Notes: generated by a model not told the origin, from the letters alone. Positions 1-7,991 are shown, numbered from the stretch's first letter. The stretch: DNA of 18,209 nucleotides from Nitrospiraceae bacterium UBA2600 (GCA_002339325.1 DDKK01000045.1:1-18209), one strand, 5' to 3'. Translations and numbers: made by a program.

Positions 1-553
1 TTAGAAGTTCTACCAACTCTTCTTGTGAAAATCTGTTTGACCACCTTTTTATAAGCCATTCAGGGTGGGAGAAGGCAATTGATAGATTTGGAGGTATCTT
101 TTTTGCCCTCAATTCATAGTCACTGAATACTTTGCTGTTGTGGAAAAATGATGGCAAATCTTCAGTTTCGTATTTTCTTAAAAAAGCTCGTATTATTGCA
201 TTTACAACCGCTGGCTTTCCCAAAAAAGCCTTTTCTGTATTTACTGCCTCATTTGTTACAGCATAGGCAGGGATGTTCATAAACATCAACTGATAAAAGG
301 AGCATCTTAGATTGTTGATGGTATTTGAAGATAAGCTTTCCTTGTTTTTATAAAACTCTTCTAAAACCCAATCTATGGCAAAAAGATTTCTCAAAACTCC
401 GTAGATTATCTCAAGAAGAAAGGCCCTATTAACTTTGTCAAACTGGGATAGAGTCTCTTCGGTGAGAGCAAATTTCAAGGCTTTTTTGTTTTCAAGCACC
501 TCTGTTAGTACTTTTACTGCTACTTGTCTTGGGTTTTGTTTTTTAATAAACAT
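1..553 (-). CDS. rsmB: 16S rRNA m5C methyltransferase RsmB, N-terminal part (partial)
   Basis: This is the first 184 codons; the gene runs off the left edge of the window. RsmB methylates a cytosine of 16S rRNA (C967 in E. coli). It has an N-terminal NusB-like RNA-binding domain followed by a SAM-dependent methyltransferase domain. The visible part is the NusB-like domain: an opening NPRQVAVKVL helix, an EIIYGVLRN segment and the linker motif SHPEWLIKRW just before the cut. The methyltransferase domain itself is outside the window, so the catalytic cysteines cannot be checked. The ATG at 553 gives MFIKKQNPRQ and overlaps the end of the DUF116 gene by 34 bases in another frame. An AGAGG-like site lies at about 564-568. 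It is the last visible gene of the leftward def-fmt run. Family confidence is high from the NusB/RsmB motifs, though the C-terminal half is unseen. Confidence 0.88.
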   Translation of the reverse strand, partial: MFIKKQNPRQVAVKVLTEVLENKKALKFALTEETLSQFDKVNRAFLLEIIYGVLRNLFAIDWVLEEFYKNKESLSSNTINNLRCSFYQLMFMNIPAYAVTNEAVNTEKAFLGKPAVVNAIIRAFLRKYETEDLPSFFHNSKVFSDYELRAKKIPPNLSIAFSHPEWLIKRWSNRFSQEELVELL

Positions 554-1065
554 TCGACTGCATCCTCTACCTTTTTTAAATTTACTGTCGTATTAAAGCA
601 AGGACCGTGAGGTCTTTCATTTAAAATTCCTATCACAGGGATAGGATAGGTATCAACAACACCGCTTGAAAGGTCCCTTTCACAGGCTACAGCCACAATA
701 GCATCGGGTCTGATATCTTTTACTACCTTTCTTGCAATAGTTCCTCCTGTTGCTATTGATATGAAAACTCCATTTTTCTCAGCAATTTCAAGTAAATCTT
801 TGATTTTACACTTTCCGCATCTCTTACATTTGAAAACATCAAAGGTAAGCCTTATGTCACATTCAGAGTTCTGTATGCAGTGAGGTAGGAGTATTAGAAT
901 TTTAGAGGGATTTGTTGTATTTCGCATTACGAGAGAGTTGTTCAATTTTATTATGTAAGACTGAAAGTAAGATTTCTTTGATTTCATAAAAGCACCTAAA
1001 AACATTAGAAATGGATATAGCAGTTTAAGTACAACTCCTCTAAGAAAATGAGTCCATACCTTCAT
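520..1065 (-). CDS. DUF116 family protein, cysteine-rich
   Basis: This 181-residue protein of unknown function matches the DUF116 family. The N-terminus has a hydrophobic stretch (about residues 8-26) that could anchor it to the membrane. The core carries a pattern of cysteines: C63, C69, then C80-x2-C83-x2-C86 in a CKRCGKC cluster, then C128 (ACERD) and C156 (GPCFNT). This looks like a metal or iron-sulfur binding arrangement, which is inference. The gene overlaps the end of fmt by 26 bases and the start of rsmB by 34 bases, so translation of the three is probably coupled. A purine-rich GGAAG site precedes the ATG. Its place between fmt and rsmB recurs in several bacterial groups as far as I recall, and suggests a link to translation or rRNA/tRNA modification. 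No activity can be assigned from sequence. Confidence 0.82.
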   Translation of the reverse strand: MKVWTHFLRGVVLKLLYPFLMFLGAFMKSKKSYFQSYIIKLNNSLVMRNTTNPSKILILLPHCIQNSECDIRLTFDVFKCKRCGKCKIKDLLEIAEKNGVFISIATGGTIARKVVKDIRPDAIVAVACERDLSSGVVDTYPIPVIGILNERPHGPCFNTTVNLKKVEDAVECLLKNKTQDK

Positions 1066-1975
1066 TTATCTTTCTTCCAGCAATAAACTCTTTTGCATTC
1101 ATTACTTTTTTTCCTTCTGGTTGAAGTTGAATAATCTTCAACAAACCCTCTGCTGTGCCAACGATTAGTTCATTTTTTGCCTTTACTATTAAGCCAGGAA
1201 TTGCATGACCCGGAAGAACTTCTGATTTTATTATTTTAATCCTCTCATTTTTTAGAAAACAGTAGGCACATGGCCACGGATATGTTCCCCTGATTAAATT
1301 AAAAATCTCCTCTGCTTTTTTTTGCCAATCAATTCTACCATCTTCTTTTTTTAGCTGTGGTGCATAACTTGATTGCCCCTGTTGCGGTGTTGGAGTAATC
1401 AAGCCTTTTCTTAAATTGTTGATAGTTTCAATGACAAGCTTTGCTCCAATTTGCGAGAGTTTTTCAGAAAGAGTAAGACTATTGTCCTCTTTGTCTATAT
1501 TAATTTCTCTTTGCATAAGAATCGGTCCTGTATCGAGCCCCTCGTCTATCAACATAGTAGTAACGCCTGTTGTCTTTTCTCCTCTTATTAATGCCCACTG
1601 GATAGGTGCTGCCCCTCTGTATTTAGGCAGTAAAGAAGCGTGAAGATTAATACATCCTCTTGAGGGTATGTCTAACAATTCTCTTGGAAGAATCTTACCA
1701 TAGGCAACAACAACGGCAAACTCGGGATTTAGCTCTTTAAGCTCTTTTATTAGAGTCTCATCTTTTATTTTGTCTGGTTGGACAACGGTTAACCCTTTTT
1801 CAAGGGCAAACTGTTTTATCTCCGTTGGTTGAATTGCTTTACCTCGTCCCTTTGGTTTGTCAGGCTGAGTTATAACAAGCAGGATATTTTCACCGCTTTC
1901 GATTAAAGCTTGAAGCGTGGGCACAGCAAACTTTGGTGTTCCCAAAAATATTATCCCTCTCCCTTTTGATAACAT
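1040..1975 (-). CDS. fmt: methionyl-tRNA formyltransferase
   Basis: Fmt transfers a formyl group from 10-formyl-tetrahydrofolate to the amino group of methionyl-initiator tRNA in the cytoplasm. The 311-residue length is normal for the family. The N-terminus reads IIFLGTPKFAVP, the usual first strand and loop. The catalytic triad is visible: N110 and H112 in GCINLHASLLPKYRGAAP, and D148 in DEGLDTGPI, matching N106/H108/D144 of the E. coli enzyme. The C-terminal tRNA-binding domain (about 205-305) follows, with the PWPCAY segment. The start at 1975 is 10 bases after the def stop, with only a weak GAG upstream, so it is probably translated by coupling. Pairing with def is the classic arrangement: Fmt adds the formyl group and Def removes it. 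Confidence 0.97.
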   Translation of the reverse strand: MLSKGRGIIFLGTPKFAVPTLQALIESGENILLVITQPDKPKGRGKAIQPTEIKQFALEKGLTVVQPDKIKDETLIKELKELNPEFAVVVAYGKILPRELLDIPSRGCINLHASLLPKYRGAAPIQWALIRGEKTTGVTTMLIDEGLDTGPILMQREINIDKEDNSLTLSEKLSQIGAKLVIETINNLRKGLITPTPQQGQSSYAPQLKKEDGRIDWQKKAEEIFNLIRGTYPWPCAYCFLKNERIKIIKSEVLPGHAIPGLIVKAKNELIVGTAEGLLKIIQLQPEGKKVMNAKEFIAGRKINEGMDSFS

Positions 1976-1985
1976 CTCAAATGGA

Positions 1986-2486
1986 CTATTTTTTTGATTT
2001 TAAATACTTTCTTCTGAAAAGTTCCCTTTTAAGTGGGCTTATTCGGTCGATTAAAAGTGTCCCATCAAGATGGTCTATTTCGTGTTGTAGTGCCCTTGCA
2101 AGAAGTCCCTCTGCTTCAATTTCTATTTCTTTGCCCTTTCTGTCAGTGCCTCGCACCAATACCCTTTCTTTTCTTTTTAATCTTGTTAAAAAACCAGGCA
2201 GACTTAAGCATCCTTCTTCTGAGAGAATTTCTCCCTCCGATTGAATAATCTCGGGATTAATTAAAACTATTAAGCTTTGATTTTCTTGTCTTGGAGAAGT
2301 ATCAACTATGATAAGTCTCTTTGAAATTCCTACCTGAGGTGCAGCAAGTCCTATTCCGTTTGCTTTATACATCGTTTCTATCATATCTTCGATTAATCGC
2401 TGAAGATTGCCATCGAGAGTTTCAATTTTTTCGGCTTTCTTTTTCAGGATTTCATCGGGATATTTTCTTATCTCAAGTGTAGCCAT
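1986..2486 (-). CDS. def: peptide deformylase
   Basis: This metalloenzyme removes the formyl group from the N-terminal methionine of new proteins. All three family motifs are intact. Motif I is GIGLAAPQ (44-51). Motif II is EGCLS (91-95; C93 is a metal ligand). Motif III is QHEIDHLDG (134-142; H135 and H139 bind metal and E136 is catalytic). The length of 166 residues is typical. The start gives MATLEIRKYPD, the usual N-terminus. There is no Shine-Dalgarno site; instead a TATAAT lies 5 bases before the ATG, inside the 12-base gap after the MlaD-like gene. Def may therefore have its own promoter and a leaderless message, separate from the two genes upstream. Confidence 0.98.
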   Translation of the reverse strand: MATLEIRKYPDEILKKKAEKIETLDGNLQRLIEDMIETMYKANGIGLAAPQVGISKRLIIVDTSPRQENQSLIVLINPEIIQSEGEILSEEGCLSLPGFLTRLKRKERVLVRGTDRKGKEIEIEAEGLLARALQHEIDHLDGTLLIDRISPLKRELFRRKYLKSKK

Positions 2487-2491
2487 AAGAG

Positions 2492-2497
2492 ATTATA
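2492..2497 (-). promoter_or_regulatory. possible -10 element (TATAAT) for leaderless def
   Basis: On the minus strand a perfect TATAAT ends 5 bases before the def ATG, in the gap after the MlaD-like gene. A transcript starting 6 bases downstream of the hexamer would begin at the A of the ATG. No convincing -35 is seen, and AT-rich DNA makes a chance match possible. Confidence 0.35.
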
Positions 2498-2498
2498 A

Positions 2499-3449
2499 CT
2501 AAAACACGCTGAATTTGAAAAATTTTTTAGGATTTTTCTTTACCTCTTCTATAAGTTCTTTGAGTTCATTGATGGTTTGCTTTAAATCTTCCGCTGTTTT
2601 CTTATCCTTTATCAGAAGATTAAGAGTTCCTTCAGATTTTTCGACTTCTGTCAGTAACCCATTAAGCCTTTCCGACGAAGACAGCAGTTTATCATAAAGA
2701 GTGGAGTCGTTAACAAGCTTACCAAGAGTTCCTTCAGATGAGGTAATCTTATTTGAAATTTCTTCAATATTTTTAACGCTTCTGTTAACCTTTTCATATA
2801 GGTCTTTGTCCCTTGCCAGCATTCCAATGCTTCCGTATCTTATTTCTCTTATTGTCTCCCTTAGTTCCAATACAGAAGTGTTAAGATTGTTATATAAAGT
2901 TGGGTCAGATAGTAGTTTTGGAATAGTGCCTTCCGATTTGTCAATCTTGCCTATTAAGAGGTCTAACTTGGAGATAAAACTTTCGATTTTATTTAGTGTT
3001 GAGGAGGCATTTACCATTATCTCTCTTGCTTCAATCTGGGGATAGCCAACTATTCCCTTTGAGAGGTCTAATGGTTGTGTTGAGTCACCTGTGAATATCT
3101 CTATGTATTTATCACCGAGAAGTCCTATGGTTTGAACAGTTGCTTTTGCGTCTGCTTTGAGATATGGCAGAACATCTTTATCTACCGAAACTTTCACAAT
3201 TGTTCCGTGACTCATGCTTAGATTTATTTGATTAACCTCACCAACATCTACTCCAGCAATCCTTACAGTTGCGCCTTTTCTAAGCCCTTTTACATCGGAT
3301 ATGTAGATGTTAAAAGAAACTCTTTCTTTAAGAAGAGACTGTATCCCTCCTGAAAAAAGAATAACAAAAAATATAATACCAATAGTGAGGGTTATTACAA
3401 TCCCTACCTTAAGAGATGCCCATTTTAGCTGTTTTTTTCTGTCAAACAT
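2499..3449 (-). CDS. MlaD/MCE-domain protein with a four-fold C-terminal repeat
   Basis: MCE/MlaD proteins are single-span inner-membrane proteins that project into the periplasm and shuttle phospholipids between membranes together with an ABC transporter (MlaE permease, MlaF ATPase). This 316-residue protein has one membrane segment (about 13-33) and an MCE domain (about 43-120) with the typical KGLRKGATVRIAGVDVGEV and GLLGDKYIEI segments. From about 172 to 300 there are four units of about 33 residues. Each has a (S)EGT(I/L)xxLL-type start followed by D-x-x-LY, with repeat glycines at 174, 206, 240 and 274; the second copy is the most diverged. They should form a helical extension. The tail ends in NPKKFFKFSVF, an ending I recall from other MlaD-like proteins. 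No mlaE, mlaF or mlaC homologue is in the window. The gene starts 3 bases after the flavodoxin stop with no Shine-Dalgarno site, so it is probably translated by coupling. Confidence 0.9.
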   Translation of the reverse strand: MFDRKKQLKWASLKVGIVITLTIGIIFFVILFSGGIQSLLKERVSFNIYISDVKGLRKGATVRIAGVDVGEVNQINLSMSHGTIVKVSVDKDVLPYLKADAKATVQTIGLLGDKYIEIFTGDSTQPLDLSKGIVGYPQIEAREIMVNASSTLNKIESFISKLDLLIGKIDKSEGTIPKLLSDPTLYNNLNTSVLELRETIREIRYGSIGMLARDKDLYEKVNRSVKNIEEISNKITSSEGTLGKLVNDSTLYDKLLSSSERLNGLLTEVEKSEGTLNLLIKDKKTAEDLKQTINELKELIEEVKKNPKKFFKFSVF

Positions 3450-3452
3450 GAT

Positions 3453-3923
3453 TTAGATACGATTTATTATCTCAGCATATTTGTTGACCATCTGTTCAAT
3501 CTCTTTAACTACTCTGTCGTCAGGTTTACCTATGGATACAGGGCCATAGTGACCGAGCCTTGTAAAGCCAAGACAAATACAGCCGTGAATTAAGAAGGCC
3601 TTTAGTATATCAAGACAAGCCGTCTCCCCTCCTCCACCAATCATGCCCGTTGAACAAAAGGCCGCTACAAGTTTGCCTTCAATTTTTCTGTAGTATTTAA
3701 CGCTTTCGTCGATAAATTTCTTTATCTCTGCTGACATTGTTCCAAAGTAGTTTGGTGTTCCTATTATGTAACCGTCATACTGAGGAAGAGAATCAATGTT
3801 TACCTCCTCTACTTTTTTCAAGTCAACATTAAGAGCTTTTCCTTTAAGTCCCTCGGCAATGATTTTAGCCATTTTTTCGGTGTTCCCCGTTCTTGAGTGA
3901 TAAACTACGAGAACTTTTTTCAT
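3453..3923 (-). CDS. flavodoxin-like FMN-binding protein
   Basis: This is a short-chain flavodoxin-fold protein (156 residues) related to flavodoxins and WrbA-type NAD(P)H:quinone oxidoreductases. It is expected to bind FMN and carry out one- or two-electron transfer in the cytoplasm. The phosphate-binding loop HSRTGNTEKMA is at residues 9-19. The second FMN loop, IGTPNYFGTMSAEIKKFID, is at 54-72. The third, CSTGMIGGGGE, is at 90-100. The exact electron partner cannot be told from sequence. It is the first gene of the leftward run. A GGAGG (complement at 3930-3934) supports the ATG at 3923, in contrast to the divergent receiver gene, which has none. Confidence 0.88.
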   Translation of the reverse strand: MKKVLVVYHSRTGNTEKMAKIIAEGLKGKALNVDLKKVEEVNIDSLPQYDGYIIGTPNYFGTMSAEIKKFIDESVKYYRKIEGKLVAAFCSTGMIGGGGETACLDILKAFLIHGCICLGFTRLGHYGPVSIGKPDDRVVKEIEQMVNKYAEIINRI

Positions 3924-3970
3924 AGCAAACCTCCATTACAGAAAAATTAAAGTCTTTTAATACACTACTA

Positions 3971-3979
3971 TGATATAAT
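3971..3979 (+). promoter_or_regulatory. extended -10 promoter for the receiver-domain gene
   Basis: TG-A-TATAAT is a perfect extended -10. Its hexamer ends 9 bases before the ATG at 3989, so the predicted start site is only 2-3 bases before the codon. No good -35 and no Shine-Dalgarno site are present in the 65-base gap, which is shared with the divergent flavodoxin operon. Confidence 0.5.
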
Positions 3980-3988
3980 AAAACAATT

Positions 3989-4366
3989 ATGAAAAAGAAA
4001 GCACTTGTCATAGAGGACAATGGACTTGTAAGCGAAACCATAAAGGCCATGCTGGAGTTTTTGGAATTTCAAGTAGACCTCGCAGATAGCGGAACTGATG
4101 GAATTAAAAAATATGTTGATGCTAAAAACACAGGACAGCCTTTTGATGTAGTATTTGTTGACCTTGTCTTGCCTGAGATGCACGGAAGTATGATAATTAA
4201 AGAGCTAAAAAACATAGACCCTCAAGTAAATGCGGTGATATCAAGTGGCTACTCTGAAGACCCTTCAATAAGGGATTATAAAAATCTCGGGTTCAAGGGA
4301 GTATTAAACAAACCCTATACGCTTGACGAACTAAGAAACATTCTCAACGAATTGAGTTTACTTTAA
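3989..4366 (+). CDS. single-domain response regulator (CheY-like receiver)
   Basis: This 125-residue protein consists only of a receiver domain. The acidic pocket is E9-D10, the phosphorylated aspartate is D58 (VFVDLVLPEMHG), the conserved Ser/Thr lies in VISSGYS (S85/S86), and the invariant lysine is K108 (LNKPYTLDEL). There is no DNA-binding or enzymatic output domain. The ISSGYSEDP...GFKGVLNKPY signature is typical of receivers at the C-terminus of hybrid histidine kinases with an HDFNN phospho-acceptor motif. The neighbouring kinase has exactly that motif and lacks a receiver, so the two are probably partners (inference). The gene converges on the kinase gene and their 3' ends overlap by 9 bases. 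It has no Shine-Dalgarno site. Confidence 0.93.
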   Translation: MKKKALVIEDNGLVSETIKAMLEFLEFQVDLADSGTDGIKKYVDAKNTGQPFDVVFVDLVLPEMHGSMIIKELKNIDPQVNAVISSGYSEDPSIRDYKNLGFKGVLNKPYTLDELRNILNELSLL

Positions 4367-6904
4367 ACCAGGCAGATAAATTCTGAAGACCGTGCCCTCA
4401 CCTAATCTGCTCTCTACCTCAATTTTGCCTTCGAGTTTTTCTATGAGATTTTTAACTATGCTTAAGCCAAGCCCTTTGCCTTCCTTTTTGAGAGAGAAGA
4501 AAGGGTCAAATATTTTATCTATGTGTTCTTCTGGAATTCCCGGACCTGTATCGGAGACTTTAATTAGAACATAATCACCTCTATTTATTCCCATGATTTG
4601 CCCTTCATTTCTTATATTTGATATATGAATTTCAATTAAACCTCCATCCTTCATTGCCTGTTTGGCATTGACAATCAGGTTTTGAAAAATTCTGTATATC
4701 TGCCCAGGATTTGCAAAAATATCATAAATATGCCCTTCTGTAGTAAGCTTTGATTTTATCTTGCCGCCGTTAAGAAGAAAATCAAGGCAATTATGGGCTA
4801 TTTCTACAATATTTACTCTTTCTTTTTTTGTAACAAAATCGGGCCTTAAGTCTTTTAACTCTTCTATGATGTTGCTCATAATTTTTGTTGCCTCAATCAT
4901 TCTCTCAATAAGTGCAAGTCTACTTGGTGTGTTTTCAGATTCTTTAAGAACTGACAGGTTACCTGTTACTGCAAAAAGATAGTTATTGAAATCATGAACA
5001 ATTCCAGAGGATATCCTTGCAATCAAGTTTGTCCTTTCAAACTTCTTTGCAAGTTCATGACTTCTGATTATTTCGGTAGCATCTTTCATTGTTATCACCT
5101 TTCCTAATGTCATATTTTCTACAATAACCGTATTTTCAGAGTATATGACCGGTATTTTTCTATCGCCGGCTTTAAACATTTTGTATTCAGGTATTTCAAA
5201 GTCCTCAATAACAAACAAATCACTTAATTTTTTATCTTGAACTTGTTCCTCAGGCATCTGAAGAAGCCTTAAAGCTTCTTCATTTAAATATGTTATTTTC
5301 TCTCTATCATCAGTGTATATAACAGCTGTATCCATGGCATTTAATGATATTTTTTTACTTTCAACCTCTTCGGCCAATGAAAGAAAGAGATTTCTCAGAT
5401 TCTCTACGTTCTTTATGAATATTGAATGTCCCACTAAAGCGAGCAGAATTAATCCAAGGAGAAGTATACTTTTGTAATTTTCATACTTGTCAAGGTAAAT
5501 GAAGCTTGCCAGATACCACTCAGAGGTAATACTCTCTTTCACAATTTTTAAAAGTTTCGAATCATATTCAATTACATCCTCATCTACCTGCTTTGCACCA
5601 GCCGATAAAACTCTGTCATTGCCAAAAAACCTATGCTCATATAACCTCTGAATCTCCTTCTCCGGAGGATTAAAAATTATCTTACCTTTCAGTTCATCTT
5701 TTCCTATCAAGATTGCTCCTGTGTAATGCATTACAAAAGCATCTTCTATTTCAACTTGCTTTTTAAAATGCTCACTTATATCAAACTGAAAAACTATAAC
5801 ACCGATTATTACTCCATTCTTATACACAGGGTAAGAAACCCTAACATCATCTCTTTTTGTATATAATCCCCTTCCTAAAAATATGGAAAGCTTGCCTTCT
5901 ATTGATTCTTGAAAATACTGTCGCATCGATACATCTCTATGAAGCATCACTTCTCTGTATTCCTTTGAACAGCCTGTTACTTGTCCATTCTTGTTGATAA
6001 AAAATACAAGTGCCGTATTCAGAGATTGATTTAAGTAGGAAAGATAGTTATTCAGTTCTGTTTGCCCTTTGTCAATGCTCTCAATAAGGTCATTTGAAAG
6101 GGCAACAACCCGTATAAAATTGCTGTATAGACTAATTCGGTCTTTTATCTCGAGAACAAGCCTTTGAAGAGTAAGGTTTTTTTGAAATTCATCAGTGGTT
6201 CTTAAACTTTTTATGTATTCATTACCTATGTAAAGAAGGAGATAAAATAGAATTGTAAAACTTAAACTGTAGAAAACAAAATTTCTCAATCTCTTTTCAT
6301 AGAGAACCTTAAATCTCATGAATAGGCTGGCAAATACAAAAAATGTGGATATTAAATTGAAAATCAAACTTTCTGTTAGGATATAGAAAGAAATGGCTAA
6401 ATTGTATGCGCCAAAGAAAACAAAGGGCAGAAAAAGACCATTCCTAATGAGCCCTGGAACAACATTCGAAAGCTTTTCAGATGAGTATTTTTCAAGAAGG
6501 ACAAGATGAAAATAAGAAAGGGATATCAATAAAAGACTGAAAAATGGAAAAACTTTGTTTTTAGTGAGCAGGCAGAGGACAGAAAAGACTAAAGGAACTA
6601 AGAGATAGTATACTTTTAGTTTGAGAAACTTTTTGTATCCGTAGAACAGAACAGTTCCAATGGCTAAACTATTCAAAGTAATTATGCACAGATACATGTT
6701 TCCGATAAAACTTCTGAAGACAATAAAAATATTGAGAGTAAGATGCAAGAAGATAATAGTGAAAAATTGGGAGACTATGTCTCTGTTCATCTGAGAGCTT
6801 AATTTTATTCGCCAGAAAGCAAGGTAATAGAAAATAATCGCATGGAAAAGAAGAAAAGATACTCTCAAGAGATTTGAAAATTCATCGACAAACAGAGTAT
6901 TCAC
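4358..6904 (-). CDS. membrane sensor histidine kinase (multi-TM, Cache-like, PAS, HisKA, HATPase)
   Basis: This is an 848-residue sensor kinase. The N-terminus has about eight hydrophobic segments between residues 13 and 226. An extracytoplasmic region (about 227-476) follows and resembles a double-Cache/PDC sensor: VFFINKNGQVTGCS, then SYPVYKNGVIIGVIVFQFD. A further membrane segment is at about 478-493 and a PAS-like domain at about 515-610. The HisKA helix pair carries the phospho-acceptor H637 in SSGIVHDFNNYL. The ATPase domain has the N-box QNLIVNAKQAM (N742, N746), G1 box DTGPGI (785-790) and G2 box GKGLGLSIV (809-817). No receiver domain is fused. The start is GTG at 6904, overlapping the TGA of the binding-protein gene by 4 bases, so the two are translationally coupled. 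The ligand is unknown; the co-transcribed binding protein probably presents it. Confidence 0.93.
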   Translation of the reverse strand: MNTLFVDEFSNLLRVSFLLFHAIIFYYLAFWRIKLSSQMNRDIVSQFFTIIFLHLTLNIFIVFRSFIGNMYLCIITLNSLAIGTVLFYGYKKFLKLKVYYLLVPLVFSVLCLLTKNKVFPFFSLLLISLSYFHLVLLEKYSSEKLSNVVPGLIRNGLFLPFVFFGAYNLAISFYILTESLIFNLISTFFVFASLFMRFKVLYEKRLRNFVFYSLSFTILFYLLLYIGNEYIKSLRTTDEFQKNLTLQRLVLEIKDRISLYSNFIRVVALSNDLIESIDKGQTELNNYLSYLNQSLNTALVFFINKNGQVTGCSKEYREVMLHRDVSMRQYFQESIEGKLSIFLGRGLYTKRDDVRVSYPVYKNGVIIGVIVFQFDISEHFKKQVEIEDAFVMHYTGAILIGKDELKGKIIFNPPEKEIQRLYEHRFFGNDRVLSAGAKQVDEDVIEYDSKLLKIVKESITSEWYLASFIYLDKYENYKSILLLGLILLALVGHSIFIKNVENLRNLFLSLAEEVESKKISLNAMDTAVIYTDDREKITYLNEEALRLLQMPEEQVQDKKLSDLFVIEDFEIPEYKMFKAGDRKIPVIYSENTVIVENMTLGKVITMKDATEIIRSHELAKKFERTNLIARISSGIVHDFNNYLFAVTGNLSVLKESENTPSRLALIERMIEATKIMSNIIEELKDLRPDFVTKKERVNIVEIAHNCLDFLLNGGKIKSKLTTEGHIYDIFANPGQIYRIFQNLIVNAKQAMKDGGLIEIHISNIRNEGQIMGINRGDYVLIKVSDTGPGIPEEHIDKIFDPFFSLKKEGKGLGLSIVKNLIEKLEGKIEVESRLGEGTVFRIYLPGLK

Positions 6905-7911
6905 AACAAAATCTCGTTAAAAATAGTTAGTTTTTTCATAGGTATTTTTAATTTCAACTCCTTTGCCCGTTTGAGATTGATAATTTTAACATATTCACGC
7001 GCTTCTTCTACTTGAAGGGTTGATATTTTAACTCCCTTTAAAACATGAGAAGCCAGCTCGCCAGCTCTATACCCCATCTGATAAAAATCTACAGAGACAC
7101 CTCCTAAAAATCCAAGTTCCATAAACTCTCTATTTACAACTAAGTCTGGTTTTTTTATCTTTTGTGTGATTATTGGAGAGACATCTTTTAGTGTGCGAAT
7201 ACTTCCATTTTTTATTGACATTACAAAAGGAAAGTAGGCGGTAATCTCTCTTCTTCTGTTAATCTCATCAGAAGCTTTTATTAAATCTTCCAACGAGCTA
7301 ACAGGGAAAAATAGTAACTTTCCTTCTGATTTAGTGTCTTTCAATTCATGGATCACCTGATTTTTTAGAGTTTCCCCCATGAAATCAGTAGAGTATAAAA
7401 CGGCGATTTTATCTACTCTTCCAATTAAAACCTCAAGAAGTTCAAGTTGATTGGAAACGAACAACTTTTCATAAACACCAGTGAAGTTCTTTATTGGCCT
7501 TCTGTCATTCAAAAAATTAAACTTTTGATTATAAATCTCTGGTGTTACATTAATACCTGAGAATATAACAGGAATTGATTTACCCATATAGTGTTTTGCC
7601 GCGCAGTTAAAAGCTGCATCATCTATTGTTATTATCAGAGAGGCTTTTTTATTTTCCACAGTTTTTCTAAATTCTTCACATTTTTCATTAAGATTTTCCT
7701 GAGATAATCTTCTCGAATCAAGATATAGGGTAGCAATATTGATATCCTTAAGATTACTTTTAAGTGAATCTACTACTCCTTCAAGTTGGGGCTTTCCACA
7801 TAAATCTTCGGCGTCATAACTTGATAAAATTACGATATTCTTCTGCTTAGCACAGAAAAAGCAGGATATAGTTATGAGCAGTGAAAGAATTATGATTTTA
7901 AGCCATTTCAT
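6901..7911 (-). CDS. periplasmic substrate-binding protein (ABC_sub_bind-like) coupled to a sensor kinase
   Basis: This 336-residue protein resembles the ABC_sub_bind family of periplasmic binding proteins. Typical features are IVILSSYDAEDL near the start, SIPVIFSGINVTPEIYN (about 113-129), NFTGVYE, a second-lobe start KIAVLYSTDFMGETL, and a later VNREFMELGFLGGVSVDFYQMGYRAGELA stretch. The first 20 residues form a hydrophobic signal sequence. Cysteines at 17 and 20 could be lipidated, but neither has a classical lipobox, so lipoprotein status is uncertain. No ABC permease or ATPase is adjacent. Instead its stop overlaps the kinase start, which points to a sensory role (inference). No strong Shine-Dalgarno site precedes the ATG at 7911. 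Confidence 0.82.
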   Translation of the reverse strand: MKWLKIIILSLLITISCFFCAKQKNIVILSSYDAEDLCGKPQLEGVVDSLKSNLKDINIATLYLDSRRLSQENLNEKCEEFRKTVENKKASLIITIDDAAFNCAAKHYMGKSIPVIFSGINVTPEIYNQKFNFLNDRRPIKNFTGVYEKLFVSNQLELLEVLIGRVDKIAVLYSTDFMGETLKNQVIHELKDTKSEGKLLFFPVSSLEDLIKASDEINRRREITAYFPFVMSIKNGSIRTLKDVSPIITQKIKKPDLVVNREFMELGFLGGVSVDFYQMGYRAGELASHVLKGVKISTLQVEEAREYVKIINLKRAKELKLKIPMKKLTIFNEILL

Positions 7912-7951
7912 TCTTAATAAGTTTTTAATTTAATTTTACAAAAATGTCTTT

Positions 7952-7991
7952 AAATTTTCATATACACTGGGATTGAAATCTGGGAAAATTT
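7952..7991. repeat. 8-bp inverted repeat around the cytochrome promoter -35
   Basis: AAATTTTC (7952-7959) and GAAAATTT (7984-7991) are perfect inverted copies separated by 24 bases. They bracket the -35 of the rightward promoter. A direct repeat CTGGGA (7967-7972 and 7980-7985, period 13) overlaps the same region. This could be an operator between the sensor operon and the cytochrome operon, but the arms are AT-rich and a chance match is possible. Confidence 0.3.

Noticed and set aside
1933..2244. Open frame on the plus strand opposite def and fmt.
   Set aside because: It lies antisense to two genes with intact catalytic motifs, and its composition is that of a shadow frame.
7912..7960. TATTAA two bases before the binding-protein ATG as another leaderless signal.
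   Set aside because: The spacing is too short to give a start at or before the ATG, and no -35 fits; the promoter of this operon is undetermined.
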